Part shown: piece after piece, positions 48,068 through 60,600 of the stretch
Position numbering within the stretch: position 1 is the first letter of the stretch
Layout of the letters: each line of letters starts with the position of its first letter
Origin: Plantago elongata
Taxonomy: Eukaryota > Streptophyta > Magnoliopsida > Lamiales > Plantaginaceae
DNA length: 64,000 bases
Direction: 5' to 3'
NCBI GenBank assembly: GCA_036897095.1
Contig: JAYMSP010000197.1
Location: 1-64,000, forward strand
The notes under the pieces: generated by a model
The model's input: only the letters and a program-made list of their open reading frames with translations
The model's database searches: none
Told to the model about the DNA's origin: nothing
Made by a program: the position numbers and the translations under genes

Positions 48068-48657
48068 GGTAATTTCCATTGAATCAGTTTGCTAAATGGG
48101 ATATTTATACAATGAATTTAGCTAGCCCAATTGGAGAAAAAATGTTTCTTGTTTATAGCCAGGTGTATATCTAATCATTTACATTAATCTTTCAATATTA
48201 TAACATTGTTGCACATACTTCCCGCATCGTGGATCACAAGTAGAAAGTAGAGGCCATAGATAGGATAAGGAAGATGAAAGGATGAGATGAGAGCTTACAG
48301 GATTGGATTTTTGTAATTGTGCTCTGTTGTTTGTATTTGGTTCCTGAGTTTCTTCCAATATATTTGTAGCTCCAGAATTTTATTTTATTTTAATTAATTT
48401 TCTCATTTTCTGGAGATAGGGCTTTAATTTTGCTCTCTGATATTATAAAGAGGATGCTTGTCATGTGAATGAAAACTACAGGTTGACATTTGATACATTT
48501 AAAACATGTAGAAATAGAGTTAATGTTCCTTCTTGGCTCTTGCTAATAAACAACCACTTGACAAGAACTTACAGTGTAGTACAAATATACTTGTATAAGA
48601 CTATCAAACAACAAAAACTATAAGTTGCTTATTCTTATCAACAACTTAAAGCATCTC
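48068..48657 (+). promoter_or_regulatory. Upstream region of RBOH copy B
   Basis: I see no TATAAATA as in copies A and C. The best candidate is ATTATAAAG near 48442-48450, about 210 bases before the ATG. The leader would contain an A-rich segment near the start codon. Confidence 0.3.
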
Positions 48658-51600
48658 ATGGGAGAGAGTGAACCAGAAAAGATGAACCAGGTTCAGGATG
48701 CTGCTGTCCTCAGGAAGAGAAGGGGGGAACCGAACGGAAAAGGAGGCCTGCGTTTCCTTCAGACCAATGAGTCGGGGGAGGATGCATGGAAAAAAATCCA
48801 GGAGCGTTTTCATCTCAATGCAGTTGATGGCAGGCTGTTTAAGGACAAGTTTGGTGACTGCATTGGTATGTCAAAAGGATAACAACATAAACGGACACTT
48901 TCTTTTTTCTGAAAGTTTCGAAAGATTGTACGTTTATCTACAGTATGTTAAGTATAAGTGTTGTGTTTCTAACTTTGTTTAGTTGCATGAGATAAGTTCA
49001 TTAGTATATGTATCTGATATGTTCTAACCAGTTTCAGTTGACTTCAATTGTATAAACTTACTTGAGTAAATATTTGATTTTTTGTTGTGTGAAAAAGGGC
49101 TGAGAGATAGTAAAGAATTCGCGGGGCAGTTGTTTGAGGCATTGGCAAGGCGAAGGAAAGTTAGCACAGAAAATGGGATTAGCGTGGTAGAACTGAGGAC
49201 ATTCTTTGATGACATGACTATCCAGGATCCAGAAGCAAGGCTATACATATTCTTCGACATGTAAGTCATATTCGACCACGGATTTTCATATAGCAAGAGA
49301 TGAGAAAAGTATGCTAGAATTCGACAAAGGTTGCTTTAATTGCAGGTGTGACAAGAATGGTGATGGAAAGCTATCAGAAGATGAGGTTAAAGAGGTTAGT
49401 AATTTGGCTGAAAGTTAAAAATAATTTATTTTTCTGTGTTCTTTACTTTCCTCTGTTTTGGTTGAGATTTTAATGGGATTTTATTGTTAAAGGTCCTAAT
49501 AATGAGTGCTTCAGCAAACAAGTTATCACATTTCAAGGAGAATGCCGCTGAGTATGCTTCTGTTGTTATGCATGAACTTGATCCGGATCATAAAGGATAT
49601 ATAGAGGTTAGAGTTCACTTTGTTTCTGATCATCTTCATAGATAAAAGGTAAAAGAAAAAATATACAATCTTTACTTAAAGATTTACTGCTGTGCTTTTT
49701 CATCAACAGATGTGGAAACTTGAGGTGCTGCTTAAGAGGGCAGTAGGAATGGACGAGCACGAGGGAGACAGAATGTTAAGGAAAACAAAAACTTTGGCAC
49801 GAGCCATGATCCCAAAGGAATATAGAACACCAATGAGCAAATTAATTTCAAAAAGCTCTGAGTTACTTCATGAGAATTGGAAGAGAATATGGATCCTGGT
49901 TCTATGGCAAATGATAAACATTTTCCTCTTTACATGGAAATTTCTTCAACATAGACACCGACCAGCTTTTGAAGTCATGGGATATTGTCTGTGTGCTGCT
50001 AAGGGTACTGCCGAAATCATCAAGTTCAACATGGCTCTCATTCTCCTTCCTGTGTGCAAGAGAACTCTTACTATGCTGAGAGAAACGTTCTTAGGTAGCA
50101 TAATCCCTTTTGACGACAACATCAACTTCCATCAATGGGTTTCACTGGAGATTGCTATTGGAACCGTTGTTCACACGCTTATGCACTTGAGTTGCAATTA
50201 TGTTAGAATAGCATCTTGTCCTATAGACCAGTTTCACTCAATTTTTGGACCAGCTTTTGACTACCAGCAACCAACTTATATGAGTATTGTTACCAGCACA
50301 GTTGGTATTACTGGCATTCTAATTACGACTTTCATGACTTTTGCATTCACATTGGCAACACATTGGTTCAGAAGAAATATCATAAAGCTACGTTGGCCAT
50401 TTCACCATTTGGCTGGCTTTAATTCCTTCTGGTATGCACATCATTTGCTGGTGCTTGTGTATCTCCTGTTGATCATCCATGACAATTTAATGATTTTCAC
50501 CAGAGAATGGTACAAAAAAAGTGTATGTCTCTAAGCTCTCTCATTTTGATACTGTATATTACCCATGATTCCGACTGGATTGATGGTAACTATCATCTCA
50601 TTTTTGCAGATATTGTTGTATATTTCAGTCCCAATGCTCCTCTATGTAAGTGAGAGGATCATCACCTCTCGTGATCAGAAGTACAGAGTCGACATCATCA
50701 AGGTTAGAATTCTTAATACTTTGATGTGGTAATCTCCTATGAGCTGAATTTACTGACTTTAGTTCACTTCTATTCTGTCAGGCTGTCGTTTATCCGGGAG
50801 ATGTTTTAGCACTGTACATGAAAAAACCTGTGACATTTAAGTACAAGAGTGGAATGTACCTTTTTGTTAAGTGCCCTGATATATCAGGCATTGAATGGTA
50901 ATCAGCAACCACCATATATGACATTTCTGCTGGTCAATATATGAATTCCTTCTTATTCTATTAAATTTAAGAAAAAAATATAAATTTATTCTACAGGCAT
51001 CCATTCACTATTACTTCAGCACCAGGTGATGACTTTTTGAGTGTCCATATACGCGCACTGGGAGACTGGACTACTGAACTTAGAAATCGATTTGCTAAGG
51101 TGAGATGTTATAAATTTCTCTGCTGTCAATTTGCCCTGCTTACCACTTTAGTTATTTAAGTTTCTCATATCATCATATGATTGTTGTTATGTAAATACAG
51201 GTCTGTTCACCTCAAACTGTGGAAACAAAAAAAGGAAAGCTAAATAGGATGGTATCAAAAGTGTATCCTGAAACTCAAATGCACCAGTGAGTAACATCAG
51301 CCTGGGATAAGTTTAAGTTCATACCACCTGAAAATCGGCCTAGACACGTCGTTATGCATATTTCCGATACAAGGCTATGCAATAGTTCAAAACTAGTGCT
51401 ATTGTGGCCAAACATAATGGTAGCATGTGTCATTTAGGCTCTTGATTATGTCCAGATTTGTTCTTAACAGTGTTGTTATCATGCTAAATTCAGGGCCAGG
51501 TTCCCGACGATCTTGATCAAGGGTCCTTACGGTGCACCAGCACAGGATTACAATAAATACCATATCCTTTTGCTCATCGGCCAGGGGATTGGAGCAACGC

Positions 51601-52544
51601 CTTTTATCAGCATCTTAAAAGACATAATAAACACCCAAGCTCAATCGGTAAGTATAACTAATCATGCAAAAAATGTATCGAAGAAGTCTTTGTATATGCT
51701 GTTCCAGTGCTTTATACAGGCTACAATCTAACTCTCTGATCAGGTCAAGGATCCACTAGGTGACCAGAAAGGGCCTCAAAGAGCCTACTTCTATTGGTCG
51801 ACAAGGGAACACGGATCTCTTGACTGGTTCAAAGGTGTTGTGGATGATATTGCCGAACATGACTACAATGTAGGTTCATATCTAGACATGTAAATTCTGA
51901 ATTATTTAAGAGAGCAACAGTTCATAGAAATAACAGCAGTACTTTTATTATGCTAACAGTGCAGATTTCTCAGTTTTAGAATTTTGAACTTAATGTTGCA
52001 GAACATTATTGACATGCACACTCACTTAACCTGCATACACGAAGAGGGAGATGCACGATCAGCGCTAATATCAATGGTACAGTCTTTGCAACAAGCTAAA
52101 AGTGGGGTTGACGTCCTCTCAGGAAGCCGGGTACGTACACATATTATTTGTTTCATTTCACAGGATCAGTTAGTTCTCTAACATGATCAGATTAACAAGT
52201 TTTTACTCTCTAATACTAACCGCAACCTGAAACCTCAACAGTTACGAACACATTTCGCCAGGCCAAGCTGGAAAAAAGTGTTTACGCAGCTGGTGAATGC
52301 ACATCCATCTAAGCGGATAGGTAATAAGTCATAAATTTCAACACACATTAATTGTTTGTTGTTCACCTGAAAACACAGGAGCATGGACATGCTACTAGGA
52401 CACTCACAAGAATAAAATCTGTTTATTGCATCAGGGGTTTTCTATTGCGGAAGTCCAATGCTGACGAAAACATTGAAGGAGCTCTGCAAGGAATTTAGCC
52501 TGAATTCTTCGACACAGTTCGATTTTCACAAGGAGAATTTCTAG
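48658..52544 (+). CDS. RBOH: Respiratory burst oxidase homolog (NADPH oxidase), array copy B, RBOHH/J-like
   Basis: Fourteen exons join in frame to 780 residues: 48658-48865, 49098-49260, 49346-49394, 49493-49606, 49710-50522, 50610-50702, 50782-50897, 50997-51099, 51201-51286, 51494-51647, 51744-51869, 52002-52130, 52242-52320, 52435-52544. Splice phases equal those of its neighbours. The EF-hand [12 protein letters not shown] is intact. Haem His residues are in [20 protein letters not shown] and LLIIHD. FAD ([12 protein letters not shown]) and NADPH ([12 protein letters not shown]) motifs and HKENF are present, so all core sites remain. Exon 1 is the most altered: the MESGAKRGL block of copies A and C is replaced by [20 protein letters not shown]. 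The membrane region is also the most divergent of the three (for example [16 protein letters not shown]), and TTW after YKK becomes SIL. It may be an active but specialised paralogue. Confidence 0.92.
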
Positions 52545-53730
52545 AACACAAGGATTTCCAACTTTTGTGCTTCAATAATACAAGGCATGTAAACTGTAGT
52601 CCATCCTTGTTCAGTGAGTGTTATTGACAATAGAGTCTGTGTAAATTTCACCAAACATATAAGCTATGTGTTCACAGCTTGCACGTTGATGCAACTAAGT
52701 GATGAGCAATTGATCATGTCGACTGATGTTACCTACCACAATTGATCTGAACTATATACATACGTGCTCCCTACTAAGAATCTGCACGTAAACACGCCTC
52801 AAGTTGTATAATGTACCTTCCTCGAAATTAACAACACATATAACTACATTTTGTAGAATTAAAAACACTATCTAATGTTATATGTCATTTGTCAATGTAA
52901 CCATTACATGTAAACCATATATACTATTACAACAAACACATGGCCTGACACTTACTCCTATTAATCTAAAAAAATACAACTATATCCATTCAATCAAATT
53001 AAGGTAGTACCCATACAAATTATTTTTAATGTTAGTTGTTTGTTAATATGATGAATTAGGGCTTAATGATCAAAACAAATCTATATAGCCCAGAAAATCG
53101 ATCCCATGCGAGCTCGAACCCAAGAACAAGTTCACGCGTATGCATAACTACATAAGTGTAAATATGTTATTTCGATAATTCAAATTAAGATGATTAAAAA
53201 GAATCTATGTCAAATTTTCAAAGATTTAACCTTTGAAAATTCATTCATCATTCATACTTGCACACATTTCTTTTCAAAAATTCATTCATAATACCTTGAG
53301 AATTAACCTTGCTTTATGTGGAGTAATATTTATATGAGTGATCTACTTGAAAGTATCCCGGTGCATTGGGTGAGGATAGACTGAATGGGAAAGTATTTGC
53401 TATGAAAATGGGATCAACATATTACCAGAGTGCAGTCGATGAGTGATTGTAGCCGATCCAAAGTGTCAGGATTGATTAGTGATCGATTCGTTATGACATT
53501 ATATAATATTTAGTGAATTAGTTCATTTACAATAATTTTAAATTGAGCTATTGAGATGGAGGGTTGTTTGAAGCCTAATGAGATGGCAAGTACTCAGTTG
53601 TAATATATAAAAACCATATTGATCTTAGTCTAGATTAATACAGCTTTCATGCAATGAATCCCAAAACAATAAATAAAGAAAAAAGACAAAGCTATCTAAT
53701 CAAACCTAGAGCATAAACAAACCAAATGTT
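52545..53730. other. Intergenic DNA between RBOH copies B and C
   Basis: AT-rich, containing the 3' UTR of copy B and upstream DNA of copy C. No supported gene or element. Confidence 0.4.
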
Positions 53731-53738
53731 TATAAATA
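53731..53738 (+). promoter_or_regulatory. TATA box of RBOH copy C
   Basis: TATAAATA lies 162 bases before the ATG. Transcription starting about 30 bases downstream would include two short upstream reading frames (53767-53826 and 53817-53840). Confidence 0.5.
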
Positions 53739-53766
53739 GGAATAGCTCATCACAAGATCGTAGAAC

Positions 53767-53840
53767 ATGCACATTTTGATTCCTTCAAGAAACAGGAACA
53801 ACCTTGATTATATATCATGTTCTTGATTGCATTGTCTTAA
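53767..53840 (+). promoter_or_regulatory. Two overlapping upstream ORFs in the RBOH copy C leader
   Basis: The first runs from ATG at 53767 to TGA at 53826 (19 codons, MHILIPSRNRNNLDYISCS). The second, in another frame, runs from ATG at 53817 to TAA at 53840 (MFLIALS). Both end before the main ATG at 53900. If the predicted transcription start is right, they could lower translation of copy C. Confidence 0.4.
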
Positions 53841-53899
53841 AAACATCGAACATTGATAACCCTCAGAAATTAACAAATCCTGCCTTCTCAAAACAATTC

Positions 53900-56800
53900 A
53901 TGGACGACGATTTATCTAGCGGGGAATCAGTAAGATGGATACTCGAAAAGGTCGAAATCGATGACATGGCTGATCATTCGCGGCAGCCAACATGTGGAAC
54001 GGATGCAGCCTTGTTAGAGAAGAAATCAAGCAGCCTGAAGAAGAAGAACAAGGTTCAGGATGTTCCTGTCCGTAGGATGGGAAGGATGGAATCCGGTGCA
54101 AAACGAGGACTTATGAGCCTACGATTTCTTGACAGGACTACGACAGGGAAGGAAGAGGATGCATGGAGGGCCATTGATAAGCGGTTTCATCTCAATGCAG
54201 TCAATGGCAGGCTATTTAAGGACAAGTTTGGCCCCTGCATAGGTATGTATGTTCAGTTCAATACTATTTTATCAACAAACTACTAGGCCTGATCAACTTT
54301 GTCTTTAGTTCACATACTAGCCGAGAATGATCAACCATGTCTAAGAAGTCGAACTTCTATTTTATCTGTCGTTATATAGACGAAAAAACTATTACCTAAG
54401 ATTAGTCTATGATTAGCATTGTTTACATAGTACTCACCTTATCTATTTTTGTTGTTGTAAGGGATGGGAGATAGTAAGGAATTCGCTGGGGAGTTGTATG
54501 AGGCATTGGCTAGGCGGAGGAATATTAATACCGAAAATGGGATAAATATTGGAGAATTGAGGAAATTCTGGGAAGACATGACAAACCAGGATCTTGATAC
54601 AAGGCTTCATATATTCTTCGACATGTAAGTCAACTTCGAACAAGGTTTATATTGAAGAGCACAAGAGAAAGTGTGATAGACTGCAATGTTGTTGGTAGAA
54701 AGTGATGTATTTTTGTAGCTTTGCAGGTGTGACAAAAATGGTGATGGAAAGCTATCAGAGGATGAGGTTCAAGAGGTGAGAATCATGCTACTTCGCTTTA
54801 CATATGATATTCCTCTGTTTTGGTTTAGATTTTAAAGGCATTCTGTTATTAAGGTTCTAGTAATGAGTGCTTCAGCAAACAAGTTGTCGACATTCAAGCA
54901 ACATGCTGCAACGTATGCTTCTGTGATCATGGAAGAACTTGATCCCGATAATCAAGGATACATAGAGGTAAAGATACTGGTATTTTGTCATTTGTCTACT
55001 ACAGTTCGTAATAGAGTGAAAAATGGTTTTTTTACAACAACCTTTTTTCATATCGATAGATGTGGCAACTTGAGGCACTATTAAGGGGAATGGTAGGCTC
55101 CGACGAAGGAAGACAAGAGTCGAAGAAGACTCAATCATTGGCAAGAACCATGATACCTAAACAATACAGGACGCCTATGAGCAAGTTCATTGTTAGAAAC
55201 TCTGAGAAATTAAACGACAACTGGAAGAAAATATGGGTTCTAGTTCTATGGCAGTGCATAAACATTCTCCTATTTTTGTGGAAATTCATTCAGTACAGAA
55301 ATCGAGCTGCTTTTCAAATAATGGGATATTGCTTGTGTTTCGCAAAGGGTGCTGCCGAAGTTCTCAAGTTCAACATGGCTCTCATTCTCATTCCTGTATG
55401 TAGAAGAACTCTCACCAAGATTAGAGAATCGTTCCTCGGTAAAATAATCCCTTTTGATGATAACATAAACTTCCACAAGTTGGTCGCGTTGGAGATAGCC
55501 CTTGCAACTCTTACTCATGTGGTTATGCACTTGGCTTGCGATTTTGTGAGGGTAGCATCCTGTTCAAAGAATATGTTCGACGCTATTCTTGGACCTGCTT
55601 TTGATTACCACCAGCCTACTTATATGGATTTTCTTGGGACCACAGCAGGTGTTACAGGCATTCTGATGATAATTCTGATGAGTTTCTCATTTACATTGGC
55701 GACACATTCATTCAGGAGGAATGTTGTGAAGTTACCATGGCCCTTTCACCACTTGGCAGGTTTCAATGCCTTCTGGTATGCTCATCATTTGCTGGGACTT
55801 GTTTATGTCCTCCTGATCATCCATGGTTACTTCATTTTTCTCACCAGAGAATGGTATAAAAAAAGTGTATGTCTCCTTATCCTCAGTATCTAAATATTTC
55901 CATTTCATGAATTTTAATTGTCGCTGTTTGATGAGAGTAGGATTTTATTTGTAGACATGGATGTATATTTCAATACCGATGATAGCCTATGCGAGCGAGA
56001 GAATCATCACCCTTTACGATCACAATTTCAGAGTTGACATCATCAAGGTGAGAGCTTGTAACACTTCAAATAGTAAATTTCCTCAAGTCAATATCCAAAA
56101 TTAAAGTCCTTCCCTTTGCTATGGGTCTCAGGCTGTAGTTTATACGGGAAACGTGTTAGCAATGTACATGAGTAAACCGCCGGGATTTAAGTACAAGAGT
56201 GGAATGTACCTTTTTGTCAAGTGTCCTGATATATCAGGCTTTGAATGGTAACAACATTCATCTGATTCTTCTGCTTGTCAATGTTCTTTCAACATTCCTG
56301 AGAAACCATGGTTTCTTAATTTCTTGATTTTACCAGGCATCCGTTTTCGATTACTTCAGCACCAAGTGATCACTATTTGAGTGTGCATATACGTGCATTA
56401 GGAGACTGGACTACAGAACTTAGAGATCGGTTTGCAAAGGTGAGGTATTCTTAGTTTTCTGCCTGTCAATTCAGCTTGATATTACTTTCCTTGTTCAACA
56501 TTTTAAAATGTAATTGTGTTAATGTAGGCCTGTGAACCGCGATCTACAAAACCAGTATCAGGAAATCTAGTGCGAATGGAAACTAAGGCCTTTTCAGATA
56601 CTCAAATGCAGGAGTGAGTGATTTTTCATCTGCCTTGTGTTAGAAACCTGATTAGCATTTATCAATACTCTTACTATTCTAGTTACAGTGGCAGATTCCC
56701 GAGAATTTTGATCAAGGGTCCTTATGGCGCGCCAGCGCAGAATTACAAGAAATATGATATTCTGATGCTCATTGGTTTGGGAATAGGAGCAACCCCTATG

Positions 56801-57697
56801 ATCAGCATTCTAAAAGACATCCTAAACACTGAGGCTCAATCTGTAAGTTTTAACAAGGCAGTTAAATATAAGTCATTTTTTTAAGAACTGTATATATAGT
56901 TCTGCTAATAATCTAAATTCCCGCAGGATACAATGGATGACAAGAAAGGTCCTGAAAGAGCATATTTTTATTGGGTGACGAGGGAACAAGGATCCTTCGA
57001 CTGGTTTAAAGGCGTTATGGATGACATTGCAGAGCATGACTGCCATGTAGGTTCATATTGAAACTATGTTACTGAATTATCATCTTATCTGAATGCTCAA
57101 GCTTCTGACAGTTGATATTTTCCACATTCAAGAATCTGGAGTTAAATTAATTTCATGAGTTTATCCTAATGTTGCAGAATATAATCGAAATGCATAATTA
57201 CTTGACAAGTGTGTACGAGGAAGGAGATGCACGTTCTGCCCTTATAGCAATGGTACAATCCCTGCAACATGCTAAAAATGGAGTTGATGTCGTCTCAGAC
57301 AGCCGGGTACACATTTACCTGATAAACTTGTTCTTCTTTAGCGTTCTAGCAGCAATAAGGTCAGATTCGTAATGTTCTTGTACTAACTGCAACTTTCACA
57401 GATACGAACTCATTTTGCAAGGCCTAACTGGAAAAAAGTGTTCAAGCAGTTGACGACTGCACATCCAAATACTCGGATAGGTTTGTTAATGAATCATAAA
57501 CTCTATTCACTTATAGGAAAAGGCAAAAAAGAAAAAAAAAATGTTTGTAAACCGAAGGTAACAAACTATTCGATCTGTGTATTTCAGGAGTTTTCTACTG
57601 TGGAAGTCCAACTCTAACAAAACCACTGCGGAAGCTCTGCCAGGAATATAGCTTAAATTCGTCTACCCGGTTTCAGTTTCACAAGGAGAACTTCTAG
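53900..57697 (+). CDS. RBOH: Respiratory burst oxidase homolog (NADPH oxidase), array copy C, RBOHH/J-like
   Basis: Fourteen exons join in frame to 821 residues: 53900-54242, 54462-54624, 54727-54775, 54854-54967, 55060-55866, 55955-56047, 56132-56247, 56337-56439, 56528-56613, 56689-56842, 56927-57046, 57178-57306, 57402-57480, 57588-57697. It has the longest N-terminus ([19 protein letters not shown], then a Lys-rich segment) before [19 protein letters not shown]-hand [12 protein letters not shown], haem His in [20 protein letters not shown] and LLIIHG, and NADPH motif [15 protein letters not shown] are present. [20 protein letters not shown] and TSVYEEGD match the wording usual across plant RBOHs, so C looks closest to the ancestral form. 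One FAD-side change is visible: [12 protein letters not shown] where APGDD is usual. The start is the first in-frame Met; the open frame extends further upstream without ATG. Confidence 0.93.
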
Positions 57698-60600
57698 AAC
57701 ATAATCCTGGATGAGTTCTTGAATTCATGCCTTGTACTGTTGTATGTTGTGTCCAGATTTTGTCTTGTACTTCTATGCAATAGAGCTAGCCGTTTCACCT
57801 TGATTGGATTAGTTCTTGAAGATTGATTTGACTCAAATCCAGTGTTCTGGTGGTATGGAGTTTTAGGCCATATAGACTATAGTGAGTTAACCGGTATAGA
57901 TATTTGTGTGTTGTGTTATCCGGTTTTATGTTGCATTCTACAAAACTCTAAAGCATTATAATGTAACATTCACATATTGTACTAAAAAATATGCGGAAAT
58001 TAAACGCATGTGATTCTAGATGATATTCGTGTATATGTCTCCCCAAGATAACAAATCAGCTTGTCAGTAGCTGTTTAAACAGGAGTCTACAGAAGTAGTG
58101 GCATTCATATGGTATGAGAGACATGGAAAATGTAACTCATTGTCTAATTTCCCAGACAAAATTTCCTTCTGGTTGCACTGACAATAATATCACTGTTCCT
58201 TTTACTACCAACAATTGAATGAGCAAAGTGAAGATGTTTCTACTTCTAAATAATTGAGTTAATGCTAATTCATAAAACAATAGAAAATATGTGAAAGATA
58301 AGCCATGAAGAAATCAACCATGGTTCAGTAAAAAAAAAAACAAGTGGTTGGAACATGGCATTAGTGGCCCACTAAGCATATAGTATGTATTGGGCCGATC
58401 CTCAATTGGGAGTTTTACCCTTTGGTCTTGGCCCTATCTATCTCTTCCCTTTTATCCTTTTGTTCCTTTCTTTTTGTTTATTCTTCCCCTCAATCCTCAT
58501 TAATGTAATCAAAATTCAAAATGTTATCAAGGAACAAGTTATGCCTTTCCTGTATTCACCAATGGACTAAAACTCAAGACCATAGGTCTTGGAATGTAAG
58601 TATTTATTATTTTTTCCATCTTATTTTCACTTGGTAAGTTTGACTCGACTTTTTATCCGGTATTTAACTATATACTATATCATATCAACTTTCCACATGG
58701 AATAATAGACCATGGTCTTACAACTTCATGGAGTTGTCTGTCCCGCACATGGTTAGAACTTAAAGGATGGGTTTGCATGCAAATTGGTTTGTTAGTAGTT
58801 GCAAGAAGGAATATATAATTACTTGTTTCAAAATCTAATTGTTATAAATTTCAGCATTATCATTACATTTCTGAGTTCTCCATCAACTATGTAATTTGTG
58901 CAATATATATTTCAGCAGTATTGATTGTTTTATGCTTAATTATTTAATTAACAATAGGTTAATGTAAAAAATTATACTTTATCGAGCGTCTACCCTCTCT
59001 ATATATTATACTCATTACGATACATAAATAACTCTAATAAACATATACAAAGATTGACATGATACCCCATTCAGAAGATCCTTGAGCAAATTAATCAAGT
59101 TACGAAATCCAAACAACCAATCACCCACATATGCACATACTAGCTAGTATCAAATCAATCAATCAAATGGGCAATAATAATAAAATGAGTAAGCTAGCTA
59201 GGAATAGAGGCTAGGGCTATATACTGATCTGATCCATCTACATGTGTTGTTGAAGGAAGTCTTAATTTCTTCCCAAAAATATAGTACTCGCCATAACATT
59301 TATAGCATCAGTTTCCCTGTGTTTGGTTTCTGTACACTTGAATTCCACCTTTTGTTTTCTAGTCACAATGTGTGCAACATAGCATGGGTATATGCACAAA
59401 ATTCACCCTTTTGACTCTTCTTATTCACTTGATGATGATCACACACACACTTGTCAATTTAGGGAGGGGAAATCAGACTCTCGTTTAGTCTGTTTTCTCC
59501 ATGTCCCACGCTATATGGGACAATATTTATGTATCAATGAACAACTCATGCATTATTCTAACTTATATCTCAAACAAGAGAGATGGAAAGTGATATATCA
59601 CATACCTCCATCTCAACTGTCACATTTCTTTGCTTTGCATACAGTTTAAGAAAAGTCATATATTCAGATATAGTCAGTGTCTCACTGATGATTTAAACTA
59701 CTCTCACTGTATATATGACCATATGATATGGGCATAGTGTATAGAAGATGGAAACAATAGAAGATTACAACAAGTTGGGTGGAGTCAATAATTAAACTCT
59801 CTTTTTTCTTTTCATTCTTGATGCTTTCGGGATAATGGCAATTGTTTTTCGGATACAACTACTTGACTGTTTGGATACGATTTGAATGGGGAAAATTTAA
59901 CATTTTAAAAAGAAAAATATAATTTAAATTGAATTTTATCAATTCAAATCATATTCCAAATACTGATTACTCTGATGGTTGTCGAAAAACCCTTTTAGTA
60001 AGTGTGTTAGCCAATGTGCGATAAGTATTTGGATGTAGTATAATTATACTCTTAAGGGTGCAATCTTTCATGTAAACCAAGAGAAGTCCACTTGAATAGT
60101 TTATCTTAATTTCAAAACAAACCTCTATCTTATCATGCATCGAATCTAAAATCATTTTATCTCATTGTAAATTTGCAAGAGATTATAAGCATGTGAAGTT
60201 AATTCTTTTAATTTTCTAACAGTAGCTCCAATAATTACTGTACTGTCATTTTGTTTGTGATCATAACCACTTATCTTTTGTCATTTTTGGTATAAGGAGT
60301 AAAGGAGGGCTATTTCCAAATAGTGTATTCGAAAATATCATTTGTACGTCTGACATGTACATTGTTTAAATATAAATGCAAGATCCCAGATGTAGCTCTC
60401 CACCTTGATAATATGGCATAACATATTAATGTAACTATATAAATCATGCCGATAAATTTTATAAAATTAATTGAATTTAGGTCACGTACGAACTTGCATA
60501 TTATATCTTATGATATATTAGTATCTTGAATGGGTAAATGCAAAAAGAAATCTGCATATTTATGTACACAAGTTAAAATTTAGAAAGTAACGAAATTTTA

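Noticed and set aside
59967-60155. Minus-strand frame with a loose resemblance to the end of a Copia-type polyprotein
   Set aside because: Only a few residues (around LANTLTKRV) look similar and no other part of such an element is nearby, so it cannot be supported.
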